Positions 41,152-51,271 are shown, counted from the stretch's first letter. The stretch is 64,000 nt of DNA from Aphanocapsa sp. GSE-SYN-MK-11-07L (GCA_019359715.1 JAHHGS010000083.1:1-64000); one strand, 5' to 3'. Notes: generated from the sequence alone by a model not told the origin. Program-made: numbers and translations.

Positions 41152-42024
41152 TTGAATTTTCAGTCAGTCATCGCCACCTTGCACCAGTTTTGGGCCGATC
41201 GCGGATGCTTAATTGTGCAGCCCTACGACATTGAAAAAGGGGCAGGCACCAAAAGCCCCCACACCTTTTTGCGATCGCTGGGCCCAGAACCGTGGTCAGT
41301 TGCCTACGTTGAACCCTGCCGTCGGCCTGGCGATGGCCGCTATGGCGAGAACCCGAATCGCTACCAGTACTACTATCAGTACCAGGTTTTGATCAAACCT
41401 TCTCCAGATAATATTCAGGATATTTACCTGGACTCCCTGCGGGCTTTGGGAATTCGCCCGGAAGACCATGATGTCCGCTTCGTGGAAGATAACTGGGAAG
41501 ATGCTGCTGTTGGAGCCTGGGGTGTGGGTTGGGAAGTCTGGCTGGATGGGATGGAAGTGACTCAGTTTACCTATTTTCAGCAGTGTGGCGGGCTAGACTG
41601 CCGCCCCGTCTCGATTGAGATTACCTATGGTCTAGAGCGGCTGACCATGTATCTGCAAGAAGTCGATGCGATCGCCAAAATCGACTGGAATGATCACATT
41701 ACCTACGGCGATGTTCACCTGCAAGGGGAAATTGAGCAGTCCACCTATAATTTTGAGGCTTCTAATCCAGAATTGCTGTTCACTCTGTTCGGACTGTATG
41801 AGCAAGAAGCCGAGCAGTTGATTCAAGCGAGTCTGGTTCTACCGGGCTTGGATTACGTGCTCAAGTGCTCTCATACGTTTAATCTTTTAGATGCTAGGGG
41901 AGTAATCTCGGTTACAGAGCGCACCCGCTACATTGGCCGAATTCGCAGCCTGGCCCGCCGGGTGGCCCAGCTTTACGTCAAGCAACGGCAAACTTTGGGG
42001 TTTCCCCTATTGGCCAAGCAATAA
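41152..42024 (+). CDS. glyQ: Glycyl-tRNA synthetase alpha subunit
   Basis: The start is TTG at 41152, supported by AGGAG about nine bases upstream and by the usual beginning (L)[18 protein letters not shown]. The frame extends upstream to GTG 41116, but those 12 codons are not conserved in the family. The 290-residue protein has the class II catalytic motifs [47 protein letters not shown] and [14 protein letters not shown]. It charges tRNA-Gly together with GlyS; no glyS is seen here. It is the first gene after the psbDC terminator. Confidence 0.95.
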   Translation: MNFQSVIATLHQFWADRGCLIVQPYDIEKGAGTKSPHTFLRSLGPEPWSVAYVEPCRRPGDGRYGENPNRYQYYYQYQVLIKPSPDNIQDIYLDSLRALGIRPEDHDVRFVEDNWEDAAVGAWGVGWEVWLDGMEVTQFTYFQQCGGLDCRPVSIEITYGLERLTMYLQEVDAIAKIDWNDHITYGDVHLQGEIEQSTYNFEASNPELLFTLFGLYEQEAEQLIQASLVLPGLDYVLKCSHTFNLLDARGVISVTERTRYIGRIRSLARRVAQLYVKQRQTLGFPLLAKQ

Positions 42025-42067
42025 CGGGCAGTCATAGATGCTTAAATTTTGTGGGGCACTACTGGGG

Positions 42068-42835
42068 CTAGTACAAAAGCAGGGTCAAAACAAAATTAGC
42101 GGCAAACACAAACAGCCAGCCGTTAACCACCGCCGCTTTCGTGGATTTGCTTACCCCTTTCGCACCACCTGTGGTTGTCAGCCCCCAGCCACAGCCTGTA
42201 ATGGCGGCGATCGCCCCAAATACGAAGGATTTCAGCAAAATATTTAGCAGATCAGCCGGGGCTAAGGTCGCCCGTAAATCATTCAGAAAGTCGATCGCAG
42301 ATAGGCCGTAGAACTGCACTCCAGACAAAACACCCCCAACCAGACCGAAGCTCATCGCGATCATCGTCAGGACGGGCAGCATAATGCAGCAAGCAACAAC
42401 CCTTGGCACCACGAGATAATTCACGGGGTCAGTCTGGAGCATATACAATGCATCTAGCTGTTCTGTCACCTGCATTTCACCGATTTCAGCCGCAAAGGCG
42501 GAGCTAACCTCGCCGACAATCAGGCTAGCCACTAAAATGGGAGTCAGTTCGCGGCAGTAGCCCAGAGCAAACGCACCGCCAACTAAGCTATTGGCGCCCA
42601 ATTGCTCCAGTTCTCGACACATTTGCACCGTGAATAGCACTCCGGTAAAACTATTAATTAATAGAACCGCAAATAAAGATCCCCAGCCGACGATCGCCAT
42701 TTGCTCTAACACGTTGCCTCGATGGATTTTTCCCCGCAAGATTCGCATCATGACTTGCCCCAACAAAAACAAACTGATCGAGAACCTGTAAAACCACTGA
42801 TCTTGGGAAATTTGAGAAAAACTAAATTTAGGCAT
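42068..42835 (-). CDS. MlaE-family ABC transporter permease
   Basis: The 255-residue inner-membrane protein has the MlaE/YrbE pattern: VLEQMAIVGWGSLFAVLLINSFTGVLFTVQM, ELTPILVASLIVGEVSSAFAAEIGEMQVTEQLDAL, and DLLNILLKSFVFGAIAAITGCGWGLTT. The EQxDAL segment is the coupling region to the ATPase. Family members move phospholipids between membranes together with an MCE-domain binding protein (MlaD) and an MlaF ATPase. Those partners are not near, so they must be encoded elsewhere. In plants the equivalent is TGD1. Confidence 0.9.
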   Translation of the reverse strand: MPKFSFSQISQDQWFYRFSISLFLLGQVMMRILRGKIHRGNVLEQMAIVGWGSLFAVLLINSFTGVLFTVQMCRELEQLGANSLVGGAFALGYCRELTPILVASLIVGEVSSAFAAEIGEMQVTEQLDALYMLQTDPVNYLVVPRVVACCIMLPVLTMIAMSFGLVGGVLSGVQFYGLSAIDFLNDLRATLAPADLLNILLKSFVFGAIAAITGCGWGLTTTGGAKGVSKSTKAAVVNGWLFVFAANFVLTLLLY

Positions 42836-43135
42836 AGGTTATAGGATCTGCAAGGCACGCATGGCGAGTCGAGTGGGTTGGACAATTTTTTAAATGTTCT
42901 ATAATCCTGTGGTGTGTTGAGAAGTGGATCTATGCAAAATAGAAACGACTCAGACGAAACAGAAGCTGGAAGTCTCCGGTTTCAATTGGAAGCATAGAAC
43001 TAGAAGCAGTTGTAATTTTGTCGATGAAGTCAACAGTGTTGGTTACGATTGTCTTACTAAAAAACAGTCTTGTTCAGCCTAACTGGCCGATCAAGCGCCA
43101 GCCAACAGGTGTCGCTATCAAGGCAGTCTAATTTG
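42836..43135. other. 300-base intergenic region with a promoter
   Basis: This gap lies between the divergent MlaE permease and the FHA-cyclase gene. A sigma-70-like promoter for the rightward gene is present (listed separately). The remaining 220 bases form a leader with several short AT-rich stretches but no recognisable riboswitch or frame. A few bases before the cyclase start is an AAGG box about 12 bases upstream. Confidence 0.5.
42878..42905 (+). promoter_or_regulatory. Sigma-70-like promoter for the FHA-cyclase gene
   Basis: TTGGAC (42878-42883) and a perfect TATAAT (42900-42905) are separated by 16 bases of AT-rich sequence. The predicted start near 42912 is about 225 bases upstream of the chosen ATG. 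TTGGAC is a weaker minus-35 than the minus-10, so an activator may assist. It points rightwards into the cyclase gene. Confidence 0.55.
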
Positions 43136-44344
43136 ATGAGCACTGAACTATCCCTGCTGATGTCGGATCCAGAAGCCCTGAGAAAGTTATCAACTGATCA
43201 GTTGATAACTATTATCTTTCAGCAACAGAAAATTATTGACCAGCTCCAGCGAGAAGCTCACTTAACTTCGGCTGCGATTCCGATTGAGCAGTCTTGGCCC
43301 TCCAGTTTACAGACTTCAAGCAGTCTATTGGCTGCTCTGCCGCATTTGGTAATTAAAACTGAAGCCGGCAGTTATCACCTACCCTTAGTGGGAAATAACT
43401 GTTGGACAATTGGGCGGAGTGAAGATAACGCCGTTGTTCTAACCGATCGCTGGCTGTCCCGCAACCACGCCATGCTGCAATGCATGGGAGTGGGCGAGTT
43501 TTACCTCATTGACTTGGGCAGCCGGAATGGAACTTTTGTGAATGGCCGCCGGGTCAGCGTACCGGTTGCCTTAGAAGATGGCGATCGGCTCACGTTTGGC
43601 CAGACCGAAGTTCTGTTTAATTGCACTCCGATCACGGGTGGCTCACCCTTGGCCGATTCGGGCAATCTGAGTCCGGTGATCGAAAAAGCCTCAACCACCG
43701 CTTTGCTGCACCTGCGGCGGCTGATTTCAGTCTTGGTAGTTGACATTCGCAACTTCACTGTCCTGACCCGCCAGCTAGATGAACGGCTGCTGTCAGAAGT
43801 GATCGGCACCTGGTTCCATCTGGCCGGAGAAATTATTCGTCGCTACGGCAGTTGGGTGGACAAATACATTGGTGATGCGGTGATGGCGGTTTGGATCCAC
43901 AGCACTGATGAGATGAACACCCAAGATAATCAAGAAATGAGACGGATTTTTGATGCGCTGCGGGCCCTGCATGAAATGACAAGTTCCCTCCATTTGCGCT
44001 ACCCCTTACCCTTCCAACTCCGCATTGGGGCTGGCATTAATACGGGCTATGCGATGGTCGGCAATGCTGGTTCGGGCGATCGCCCAGAGTACACTGCCCT
44101 GGGAGACACCGTTAATGCCGCCTTCCGGCTAGAAACCTCCACCAAGCAGTTGGGGCTAGACATTGCCCTTGGCATGACGACCTATCAGCATTTATCGCCA
44201 GAAGAACAAAAGCGACTGGCTTTTCAGCGGCATGTGGTCAATCTGAAGGGATATGATCTGCCCGTCCCCACCTATGCCGGATCTTTTACGGATCTTGATA
44301 CTTTCCTGCAAATTCGGGCCAAGGTAGATGATACGCTTTTTTAA
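43136..44344 (+). CDS. FHA domain-containing class III adenylate cyclase
   Basis: About 402 residues from ATG 43136 (a TTG 43070 start upstream is possible). The N-terminal FHA domain holds TIGRSEDNAVVL, WLSRNHAML and SRNGTFVNGRRV. The C-terminal class III cyclase domain has the metal aspartates in VLVVDIRNFTVL and YIGDAVMAVW, and the purine-facing YTALGDTVNAAFRLE. It should make cAMP (or cGMP) from the nucleotide, with activity gated by phosphothreonine binding of a partner. No membrane span is seen. cAMP would act through a CRP-type regulator, whose perfect site occurs at 58290. Confidence 0.9.
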   Translation: MSTELSLLMSDPEALRKLSTDQLITIIFQQQKIIDQLQREAHLTSAAIPIEQSWPSSLQTSSSLLAALPHLVIKTEAGSYHLPLVGNNCWTIGRSEDNAVVLTDRWLSRNHAMLQCMGVGEFYLIDLGSRNGTFVNGRRVSVPVALEDGDRLTFGQTEVLFNCTPITGGSPLADSGNLSPVIEKASTTALLHLRRLISVLVVDIRNFTVLTRQLDERLLSEVIGTWFHLAGEIIRRYGSWVDKYIGDAVMAVWIHSTDEMNTQDNQEMRRIFDALRALHEMTSSLHLRYPLPFQLRIGAGINTGYAMVGNAGSGDRPEYTALGDTVNAAFRLETSTKQLGLDIALGMTTYQHLSPEEQKRLAFQRHVVNLKGYDLPVPTYAGSFTDLDTFLQIRAKVDDTLF

Positions 44345-44394
44345 TAGGCTGCATATGCACATAACTCGTATTTAAGATTCGGAGGTAGGCAGTG

Positions 44395-44826
44395 ATGCAA
44401 CGATTCGGCCGCTGGTTAAGCCTGTTAGGCTTGGTTCTGATCAGTTTCTGTAGCTTTGGGGGCTGGTTTCAACCTGCAATCGCGGGGGGACTGGGCGTTC
44501 AGCCTGTCACCCTTTTGGCAGTAGAAGAAGTTGACCTGACCAACGTGGTAGATGAAAAGTTGGGAAGTGCCTATGGCAAAAAAATTGACTTGAATAACAC
44601 GAACATTACGGCTTTTTCCCAGTATCGCGGACTTTACCCAACCCTGGCTCGGTTGATTGTCCAGAATGCTCCTTACGAAAAAGTTGATGATGTCTTCGAT
44701 TTACCAGGTCTGAGCGATCGCCAAAAAGAGCTGCTGGAAGCGAATGCTGATAACTTTACGGTCACGTCCGTTGAAGAAGCCCTCGTCGAAGGCGGCGATC
44801 GCTTCAATAATGGCGTTTACAAGTAA
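44395..44826 (+). CDS. psbU: Photosystem II 12 kDa extrinsic protein PsbU
   Basis: The start is ATG 44395, with GGAGG about ten bases upstream (a GTG one codon before is also possible). Of 143 residues, the first 35 or so are a signal peptide ([24 protein letters not shown]) for export to the thylakoid lumen. The mature part shows ANVVDEKL-like [61 protein letters not shown], a helix-hairpin-helix fold, and the ending [11 protein letters not shown]. It caps the manganese cluster on the lumenal side of photosystem II and stabilises oxygen evolution. Confidence 0.96.
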   Translation: MQRFGRWLSLLGLVLISFCSFGGWFQPAIAGGLGVQPVTLLAVEEVDLTNVVDEKLGSAYGKKIDLNNTNITAFSQYRGLYPTLARLIVQNAPYEKVDDVFDLPGLSDRQKELLEANADNFTVTSVEEALVEGGDRFNNGVYK

Positions 44827-44978
44827 GCTCAGTCTTTGCCTAGACAATGCCTAGACAGTAGGGTGTGAGAATTGCCTGATCAACAAGGTTACGGATCATG
44901 GTTTTCTTCCCACTGACTCTCACCTAGTGCTCCTTTGGGAGTCGTGCAGGTAGATGGCTTGCATGAAATACAGATCAT

Positions 44979-45013
44979 TTTTTGCCAGCTTCGCCCCGCG
45001 AGGCTGGCAAAAA
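44979..45013. terminator. Hairpin terminator after psbU
   Basis: An 11-base stem (TTTTTGCCAGC / GCTGGCAAAAA) with a 13-base loop ends in runs of T and A, so it can stop transcripts from either side. It lies 153 bases after psbU and 110 bases before nadB. The preceding stretch holds a small tandem repeat (TGCCTAGACAATGCCTAGACA at about 44838) of no clear use. Confidence 0.75.
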
Positions 45014-45123
45014 GCTTTAACTGGCGGAAGCGTGAAGCGCTATAGTGTGGCATGAGCTGGGTTTGGCGGTTAGGAACTCAATCGTAGCGATGGCCACTGA
45101 GGTTGGAAAGGAGCCTGGAATTA

Positions 45124-46779
45124 TTGGATCAGTTTGATGTTCTGATCATTGGGGCTGGGGCGGCTGGTCTTTACGCGGCCCTCTCAATTGATCGCAACTG
45201 GCGAGTCGGTCTCGTCACGAAAGATACGCTGGCTGAATCCGCTAGCGATTGGGCCCAAGGCGGCATGGCCGCAGCCATCGATCCCAATGATTCGCCGGCT
45301 CTGCACGCTAGCGATACCCTCAAGGCAGGGGCGGGGCTATGCGACCCCCAGGCGGTCGAATTTTTGGTCAGCCAGGCGGCAAAGCAGGTGCAGGCGCTGC
45401 TGGAAATGGGCATTGCCTTTGATCGCCAGGGCGATCGACTCGCTTTCACCCTAGAAGCAGCCCACTCCCGTCCCCGGGTTTTACATGCGGCCGACACCAC
45501 CGGGCGAGAATTAGTCAGCACTCTCACCCATCAGGTGCTCCAGCGCGACAATATTACGATTTTGCCGGAGAGCTTTACGCTCAGCCTCTGGCTTGACCCT
45601 GAGCGGCAAACTTGCCAGGGCGTTTGCTTAGTAGAGCCAGATCAAATTCGCTGGTTGCGCTCCCGAATCGTGGTGCTGGCAACGGGGGGAGGGGGGCAGG
45701 TGTTTGCCCAGACGACCAATCCCACCCTCAGTACCGGCGATGGGGTGGCGATCGCCTGGCGAGCCGGAGCGCAATTGCGAGATTTAGAGTTTATCCAATT
45801 TCATCCGACAGCGCTGACAATCCCCGGCGCACCCAAATTTTTGATCAGTGAAGCCGTGCGGGGCGAAGGGGCCCATTTAGTTGACATCAAGGGGCAGCGA
45901 TTTCTGTTTGACTATGATCCAGCAGGAGAACTCGCTCCCAGAGATCTGGTCAGTCGAGCCATCTATCTGCATTTGCTCAAAACCCAGCACGAGCACGTTT
46001 GGCTAGATTTACGCCCAATTCCTGCTGAAAAAATTCGCCAGCGCTTTCCTAAAATTATGCAGGTCTGCCAAAGCTGGGGAATTGACGTTTTACAGCAGCC
46101 GATTCCGGTTGCCCCAGCCGCCCACTATTGGATGGGGGGAATTGTGACAGATAGCCAAGGAGCAACCTCGATTCCCGGACTCTATGCCGTGGGTGAAGTT
46201 GCAAGCACAGGCGTCCACGGCGCCAATCGACTCGCCAGTAATTCTTTACTTGAATGTTTAGTCTTTGCGGCCCAGCTTGCCCAGATTGAGTTGCCGAGTC
46301 TAAGTCTAGGGTCGGTCTGGCCTCCTGTTACCGTTGAGGGCCAGCTCCCGCCAAACTGGTCATCGGAGCAAGCCAAAATTGCCAACATCCGGCAGGCTTT
46401 ACCCAGCTTGATTTGGCAAAGCGCTGGCATTTGTCGGCAGGCGGATGTTTTACAAGCGGCGATCGCCCAAGTGACGATTTGGAAACAAGAATTTCTCAAT
46501 CTGGCAATGAGTCAATTCATGGTTAGCCTCCAACCGGGGCAGGATCTGGCCCTCTCGCACAAGCCAGCCAACCAGCAGATTCGCCTCTGGAGCGAAACCG
46601 ATAACTTGCTTGATATTGCGGAATTAATTTTGCGGAGTGCCGCGTTTCGGACAGAAAGTCGGGGCAGCCATTATCGGCTCGATTATCCGCAACCAGACCA
46701 GGACTGGCAGGCCCATACGCTGATCCAAAATCAAAATTGGCAGCGATCAATGCTAATTCAGCAGGCGTGCTGCGGCTGA
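45124..46779 (+). CDS. nadB: L-aspartate oxidase
   Basis: The frame opens at 45103, but TTG 45124 has AAAGGAG ten bases upstream and gives the usual beginning (L)[19 protein letters not shown]. NadB oxidises L-aspartate to iminoaspartate, the first step of de novo NAD synthesis. It is an FAD enzyme of the succinate dehydrogenase/fumarate reductase flavoprotein group, shown by the N-terminal [38 protein letters not shown], and [19 protein letters not shown] near the middle. The C-terminal helical domain is present. The stop precedes coaD by 38 bases. Confidence 0.95.
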   Translation: MDQFDVLIIGAGAAGLYAALSIDRNWRVGLVTKDTLAESASDWAQGGMAAAIDPNDSPALHASDTLKAGAGLCDPQAVEFLVSQAAKQVQALLEMGIAFDRQGDRLAFTLEAAHSRPRVLHAADTTGRELVSTLTHQVLQRDNITILPESFTLSLWLDPERQTCQGVCLVEPDQIRWLRSRIVVLATGGGGQVFAQTTNPTLSTGDGVAIAWRAGAQLRDLEFIQFHPTALTIPGAPKFLISEAVRGEGAHLVDIKGQRFLFDYDPAGELAPRDLVSRAIYLHLLKTQHEHVWLDLRPIPAEKIRQRFPKIMQVCQSWGIDVLQQPIPVAPAAHYWMGGIVTDSQGATSIPGLYAVGEVASTGVHGANRLASNSLLECLVFAAQLAQIELPSLSLGSVWPPVTVEGQLPPNWSSEQAKIANIRQALPSLIWQSAGICRQADVLQAAIAQVTIWKQEFLNLAMSQFMVSLQPGQDLALSHKPANQQIRLWSETDNLLDIAELILRSAAFRTESRGSHYRLDYPQPDQDWQAHTLIQNQNWQRSMLIQQACCG

Positions 46780-46817
46780 GAGTGGACTATAATGCCCTCA
46801 ATGCTATAGTTGCACCC

Positions 46818-47306
46818 ATGATTGCAGTTTATCCGGGCAGCTTTGACCCGATTACTTTAGGTCATCTTGACATCATTGAGCGGGGTTGCAGGCTATTTGA
46901 GCAAGTGATTGTGGCGGTCTCTCACAATCCAACCAAAACTCCTCTGTTCAGCGTGGAACAGCGTATGCAGCAGATTAGCGATTGTACTCGGCATCTATCG
47001 AACGTCAAGGTTGACAAATTTGAGATCTTGACAGTAACCTACGCTAAAATGCAGCATGCTCAAGTCTTACTGCGGGGGCTGCGGGTACTATCAGACTTTG
47101 AATACGAGCTCCAAATGGGGCATACCAATAAGAGTTTATGTCCAGAGATTGAAACCGTTTTTTTGGTTACATCGAACGAATACAGTTTTTTAAGTAGTAG
47201 TCTGGTTAAAGAAATTGCCAAGTTTGGTGGGGTTGTTACCCATCTTGTACCTTCCAACGTCGCAAGCGATTTAGAAAAATGTTACGCCAAAACATACCTG
47301 GGATAG
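46818..47306 (+). CDS. coaD: Pantetheine-phosphate adenylyltransferase
   Basis: The start is ATG 46818 ([23 protein letters not shown]); the longer frame begins inside nadB. The 162-residue enzyme transfers AMP from ATP to phosphopantetheine in CoA synthesis. TLGH is the nucleotidyl-transferase (H/T)xGH motif and [13 protein letters not shown] the ISS(S/T)xxR/K-type loop. Length is normal. The 3' end overlaps the next gene by 28 bases, so the pair should be translationally coupled. Confidence 0.95.
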   Translation: MIAVYPGSFDPITLGHLDIIERGCRLFEQVIVAVSHNPTKTPLFSVEQRMQQISDCTRHLSNVKVDKFEILTVTYAKMQHAQVLLRGLRVLSDFEYELQMGHTNKSLCPEIETVFLVTSNEYSFLSSSLVKEIAKFGGVVTHLVPSNVASDLEKCYAKTYLG

Positions 47307-47962
47307 ATCCTAACCGCGCTGGCTCTGAGCTGACTCCTCGCATCTCTAAATTTGAACCAGAGAGGCTAGAACTTGTGCAGCAAGTGCAGCGACTCGAAGA
47401 AATGATTATTTTAGATGGCGTAAAACTCCCATTGACAGGTCGCAAACTTGTGAATGAAGAGCAGCTCTTGAACCAGCTCACTCGCTTAGAGCAAAGTATT
47501 CCAGAAACAGTTCAAGCGGCAGAGAAGATTTTGCTGCGGCAAGAAGATATGCTGACGCGCGCCAATGAGTATGCCCAAGAAGTGATCAAAACCGCAGAGC
47601 AGCGGGCGACCAAAATTGCCGACGAATTAAGAATTGTCCAACAGGCTGAAATGGAAGCGCAGGAAATTCGGCAGCGGACTCAGCAAGAAGCGAACGCTTT
47701 GCGGCAGCAGGCCCAGCAGGAAGCAGAAGCGATGCGAAAGCAGGCGGTAGAAGATGTTCAGCAGTTGCGCCGCCAGTTGCAGCAAGAGATAGAGGAAATG
47801 AAGCGAACCGCCAGGACAGAGTGCCAGCAAATTCAGGTTGATGCGGATAAATACGCCGATCGCGTCCTGTCTGATCTGGAGCGTCAATTTCAGCAGATGC
47901 AACAGGTGCTGAATAATGGCCGCCAACACCTCAGGAATACACAAGTTCGCCCCCCCAGCTAA
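47279..47962 (+). CDS. Long coiled-coil protein (DivIVA-like)
   Basis: The 227-residue protein overlaps coaD by 28 bases. After about 40 residues it is almost entirely coiled coil: [14 protein letters not shown], then runs of Q/E/R-rich heptads ([27 protein letters not shown]). I do not see a clear lipid-binding DivIVA N-terminus, so DivIVA-like is a structural comparison only. Coiled-coil partners of coaD are frequent in cyanobacteria, as I recall. A cytoskeletal or division role is inferred, not shown. Confidence 0.65.
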   Translation: MLRQNIPGIDPNRAGSELTPRISKFEPERLELVQQVQRLEEMIILDGVKLPLTGRKLVNEEQLLNQLTRLEQSIPETVQAAEKILLRQEDMLTRANEYAQEVIKTAEQRATKIADELRIVQQAEMEAQEIRQRTQQEANALRQQAQQEAEAMRKQAVEDVQQLRRQLQQEIEEMKRTARTECQQIQVDADKYADRVLSDLERQFQQMQQVLNNGRQHLRNTQVRPPS

Positions 47963-47974
47963 GGATCAGTCATC

Positions 47975-48307
47975 ATGTCTGAACCGATCGCGCCGATTAC
48001 GCTGCCGCCCTGCAAGAACGCTGATCAGGAGGCGCGCTGGCTACAGGCTAGCCTGCACGACTGGCTCGATCAAGAGTTTCTGCCAGAAGCAGTTAACCAG
48101 CAGATTGCCAGACGAGCTGCCCAAGTTTACCTGCGGCAGCGCCTAGAGGGGGAAAATGATTTGGGGTCGCTGGTGATTGCGATTTTGACTGAAATGCAGG
48201 GGTTTGATTTTTCCCAAAGTTTTTACAGCGAATTTGCGATCGCCAATGCCGTCGGCGATTTACTGCTGAAAAGTCTGGGGATTGATACCTGCTGTGGGGA
48301 TTCTTAA
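47975..48307 (+). CDS. Conserved cyanobacterial hypothetical protein, 110 aa
   Basis: Small soluble protein starting 13 bases after the coiled-coil gene; likely the last gene of the nadB-coaD run. It is helical (ARWLQASLHDWLDQEFLPE, RRAAQVYLRQRLEGENDLGSLVIAILTEMQ, FAIANAVGDLLLKSLG) and ends with a Cys-Cys pair (DTCCGDS). I do not recognise a function. Pairing with coaD and the coiled-coil protein suggests a shared process. Confidence 0.65.
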   Translation: MSEPIAPITLPPCKNADQEARWLQASLHDWLDQEFLPEAVNQQIARRAAQVYLRQRLEGENDLGSLVIAILTEMQGFDFSQSFYSEFAIANAVGDLLLKSLGIDTCCGDS

Positions 48308-48344
48308 ATCAAGGCAGAAGGCAGAAATATCTGCTGTCATCAGG

Positions 48345-48379
48345 TTCAAGCAAGATTAGCAGGGCTAATCTTGCTTGAA
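48345..48379. terminator. Bidirectional terminator between convergent genes
   Basis: A perfect 16-base stem (TTCAAGCAAGATTAGC / GCTAATCTTGCTTGAA) with a three-base loop AGG lies between the hypothetical gene ending at 48307 and rpsN ending at 48413. A flanking AAGGCAGAA (48311) pairs with TTCTGCCTT further out. A/T-rich flanks make it work in both directions. Confidence 0.85.
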
Positions 48380-48412
48380 AAATAAAAATTCTGCCTTAAT
48401 TGGATGAAGCGC

Positions 48413-48715
48413 TTACCAGCTAGACTTAACCACGCCAGGCAGTAAGCCTTCGTGGGCCATTTCGCGCATGACGTGGCGAGATAAGCCAAAATCACGATAG
48501 TAGCCTCTCGACCGACCCGTTAGCCAGCAGCGATTCCGCAAGCGATTGGGGGCACTGTTGAGGGGAAGTTGCTGCAACTGGCGGTGCAAGTCCATCCTTG
48601 CCTGTTGAGATGTTGCTTTAGTGATTTGTTCCTTCAAATCTGCCCGCTTTTGAGCGTACTTATCCACCAATTTCTGGCGTTTTTTTTCCCGCTCAATCAT
48701 GCTCTTTTTAGCCAT
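48413..48715 (-). CDS. rpsN: 30S ribosomal protein S14 (zinc-independent form)
   Basis: The 100-residue protein begins [21 protein letters not shown] and ends with [33 protein letters not shown], the classic S14 ending. The CxxC...CxxC zinc motif of the short S14 form is absent, so this is the longer C-minus type that needs no zinc. In cyanobacteria this is the standard plastid-type S14. It lies alone, outside the ribosomal operons. Confidence 0.95.
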   Translation of the reverse strand: MAKKSMIEREKKRQKLVDKYAQKRADLKEQITKATSQQARMDLHRQLQQLPLNSAPNRLRNRCWLTGRSRGYYRDFGLSRHVMREMAHEGLLPGVVKSSW

Positions 48716-48775
48716 GGGTTCTGTGTCGAGTCAATAAATAAATTCAGCATCCTCCATCTTAACGGATTCCTCTGA

Positions 48776-49255
48776 ATGAGTACAAACATAATCTTGCCCT
48801 GGCAAGACCCCGCCGTGATTCGCCATAGCCAGCATTTATGCCAGAGTTTTGCCCACTGGACAGGTCAAAACTTACTAGCATCCCATCACAATCCAGAAAC
48901 GCAAGCTCGTTATCTTTACGAAGCAGCGTTTGCCGTCTTGTCCCATGGTCTAGAAGCTGACCCAATCCTTAACTATGGCAATCAAGTGGCGTTAAACCTG
49001 TGGCAGATGACCTGGCAAGCGTTTACTCAAATGCCTTCGCGGTTGACGGCGGAACCGATGGAGCGAACGGAGCGCGATCGCCTGCTGGCAATGGCGGCTG
49101 CCCAGAACTACATCAGCGGCTACCGAGGGGTCAGAATTGCCAGCACAGGCGCCCGCTTTGAAATTATCGACGCCATGATTTGGGATCTAATCGACCAACG
49201 CGGGCAAAAACTGGGACAAGCCGCCAGGTTCAATCGCTGGCAACCCTACCGATAA
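48776..49255 (+). CDS. MEKHLA domain protein
   Basis: The 159-residue protein consists of the MEKHLA domain only: LNYGNQVALNLWQMTWQAFTQMPSRLTAEPMERTERDRLL, then YISGYRGVRIASTGARFEI. MEKHLA is PAS-like and also occurs at the C-terminus of plant class III HD-Zip factors, where it senses light or redox-related signals. Cyanobacterial stand-alone copies have no known role. It starts 60 bases from divergent rpsN and ends flush against the convergent esterase. Confidence 0.85.
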   Translation: MSTNIILPWQDPAVIRHSQHLCQSFAHWTGQNLLASHHNPETQARYLYEAAFAVLSHGLEADPILNYGNQVALNLWQMTWQAFTQMPSRLTAEPMERTERDRLLAMAAAQNYISGYRGVRIASTGARFEIIDAMIWDLIDQRGQKLGQAARFNRWQPYR

Positions 49256-50521
49256 TCATCGATTCAAGAAAACCCCAGTTTTGTCGGGAAGTGAATCGGG
49301 TTGGTGAACGGCCCAAGCCAAAAATCGTTCGGTGGAGTAGAGGGCAAGCTGATTGCTGACGCCGTTAAAAATGCTGTCAAAGGCATGGTCTGCCCAAGGA
49401 ATCTCCAAGTAAACGGCTCGATTTCCGCTAGCCTGAAGCCGCTCAGACATTGCTCGCCCAAATTTTGCCTCGACCAGATGATCGCGATCGCCATACACCA
49501 GCAAAGTGGGCGGCAGCGAACGAGTGACAAACTGCCACGGTGACGCTTGCTGGTAGCGATCGCCAACTTGCTGGGGAGTGCCGCCCAAATACGATCGCAA
49601 CACGGCTCGAATATCAATTGGATCAGGGCTAGGTAGGTCATAGTAGCCCACCTTTAAATCAACTGGGCCATAGTAGCCAATCACAGCTTTGAACTGGAAC
49701 GGACTGGGCTGATAGCCTGCCAGCATCGCCAATTGACTGCCTGCCGATCGCCCCATGATTGCCATTCTGTCTGGATCAATCTCATATTCAGCGGCTCGTT
49801 GCTGGAGATGAACTAGCGCCGCTTGAAGATCCTCTAACTGGGCCGGAAACTGAAACCGAGGCGCATACCGATAGCCGATCGCCACCACCACGTAGCCCCG
49901 GGCCGCCAGGTATCGACTAAATGCTTCGTTATCGCTCGGATGCCCTGATTGCCAAGCTCCGCCATGCACTACTACTAAGGCGGGGTAGCTGCCAACCTGG
50001 GCCGGTTGATACAAGTTCAACCGGAGTGGAACACGATCAGGGCGGGCAAACTCAATCCCCGTGGTTTGGCGAATTTTGGCGGCGGGAATGCCGCGAAACG
50101 CATCCACGAGAACAAAAGGAGCGGGACGCATTTTTTGCTGAGCTGCGGCTGAGATGCCCTTCAGGTAATCTGCACCGAGCGCAGATGAGATGACAGTCTC
50201 AAATCGCTGATGAGTTCCAGGCAATTGCAAAAGCGGCAGCAGACTGAGCATCAGTGCCAGCAGACTCGCCGCCAAGCCAAATCGATACAGCCAGTGCCGA
50301 CGGAATTTAGCTTGCAGCAGTAGGAGTAGCGCGATCGCATTCCCCACCACTAGCCACGGACTGATCTCCGGCGCACCCACCGACAGGGGTAACAGCAAGA
50401 AAGTAGGAGCTGGAATCACAATCCACGAAGACACAAACAAACCGATGGCACTTAGGGCCATTCGACCCCCAAAGCCGGTCAGCTCGACTATTTGTCTAGA
50501 ATTTTTAGAATTGCTTGGCAC
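49256..50521 (-). CDS. Membrane-anchored alpha/beta-hydrolase esterase
   Basis: Of 421 residues, the first 100 contain three hydrophobic segments (LSAIGLFVSSWIVIPA, LLVVGNAIALLLLLQ-like and FGLAASLLALMLSLLPLLQL), so the catalytic part is membrane-anchored and probably faces the periplasm. The hydrolase domain has HGGAW (oxyanion hole), MGRSAGSQ (nucleophile Ser), YGDRDHLVE (Asp) and WADHAFD (His). It is most like the HSL/BD-FAE esterase-lipase type. Substrate unknown. It converges with the MEKHLA gene with no gap. Confidence 0.85.
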   Translation of the reverse strand: MPSNSKNSRQIVELTGFGGRMALSAIGLFVSSWIVIPAPTFLLLPLSVGAPEISPWLVVGNAIALLLLLQAKFRRHWLYRFGLAASLLALMLSLLPLLQLPGTHQRFETVISSALGADYLKGISAAAQQKMRPAPFVLVDAFRGIPAAKIRQTTGIEFARPDRVPLRLNLYQPAQVGSYPALVVVHGGAWQSGHPSDNEAFSRYLAARGYVVVAIGYRYAPRFQFPAQLEDLQAALVHLQQRAAEYEIDPDRMAIMGRSAGSQLAMLAGYQPSPFQFKAVIGYYGPVDLKVGYYDLPSPDPIDIRAVLRSYLGGTPQQVGDRYQQASPWQFVTRSLPPTLLVYGDRDHLVEAKFGRAMSERLQASGNRAVYLEIPWADHAFDSIFNGVSNQLALYSTERFLAWAVHQPDSLPDKTGVFLNR

Positions 50522-50778
50522 GGCAGCAGCGTTTAGTTTACGAACTCAAAAGCACATCCTAATCATGGGATGACGACTGACCTAGCTGTTGGGCGATCGA
50601 TTTTGCTATCTGACTGAGAATACGCTGAGTTGAGACTGAGAGTTTTGTTGGCATAAACTTAGCTAATTTCTAGTTTTGCTTCACAGCCGCTTCAGTAGCG
50701 CTTGAGATGCTTTGAGCGTTAGTTTGATGATGTTTTGACACATCAAATCATCGTTAAATCTTCTGCTAGGAATTATTA

Positions 50779-51156
50779 ATGAAAATTACTCCATTGCTGA
50801 CAAGTGTTGCCTTAGCAAGTTTGGTTATAGTTTGGGATGCCCCAATCAAAGCGATTAATCCTGCTTTGGTGACAGCATCAGCTCAGTCGATGCAGGACAC
50901 GATGGGTATTAGCACCCAGCAGAAAATTGCCGAGATCACCAAAAATAAGGGTCAAAAAGGCAGCGGCGATCAACTACGGAAATATTTTTTAGGTGACTTA
51001 GAACCGCTTGCTGTCCAACCCGGTGGAGCAGGCATGGTGGTTAATCTCTACAACAAAGCTAGTAATACAACCTTTTCCTACTGTGCGACTTACGACGTGG
51101 TCGTGGCAGTTAAGTCCGGCCGAGTGCCCAAGTTTGCAGCGGCTGAAGTGAAGTAA
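50779..51156 (+). CDS. Exported hypothetical protein, 125 aa
   Basis: A signal peptide is clear (LLTSVALASLVIVWDAPIKA, cleavage likely near residues 24-26). The mature domain of about 95 residues includes ITKNKGQKGSGDQLRKYFLGDLE and a strand-rich end with one Cys (YCATYDVVVAVKSG). I do not recognise the domain. It precedes the periplasmic redox cluster by 116 bases on the same strand and could be part of the same process, though its own promoter is likely given the upstream AT-rich region. Confidence 0.65.
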   Translation: MKITPLLTSVALASLVIVWDAPIKAINPALVTASAQSMQDTMGISTQQKIAEITKNKGQKGSGDQLRKYFLGDLEPLAVQPGGAGMVVNLYNKASNTTFSYCATYDVVVAVKSGRVPKFAAAEVK

Positions 51157-51271
51157 GTGACTCATCCCCTTTGATGAATCTGGGCGTCAGGTCATGATCG
51201 TAGTTGATAGAGGATGCCCTGTTGTTTATGCCACTTGATCCAAATTACGGCGTAACGCCAACCTTAAACCT

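Noticed and set aside
44836-44857. Tandem TGCCTAGACA repeat after psbU
   Set aside because: Only two short copies; no dyad or known site.
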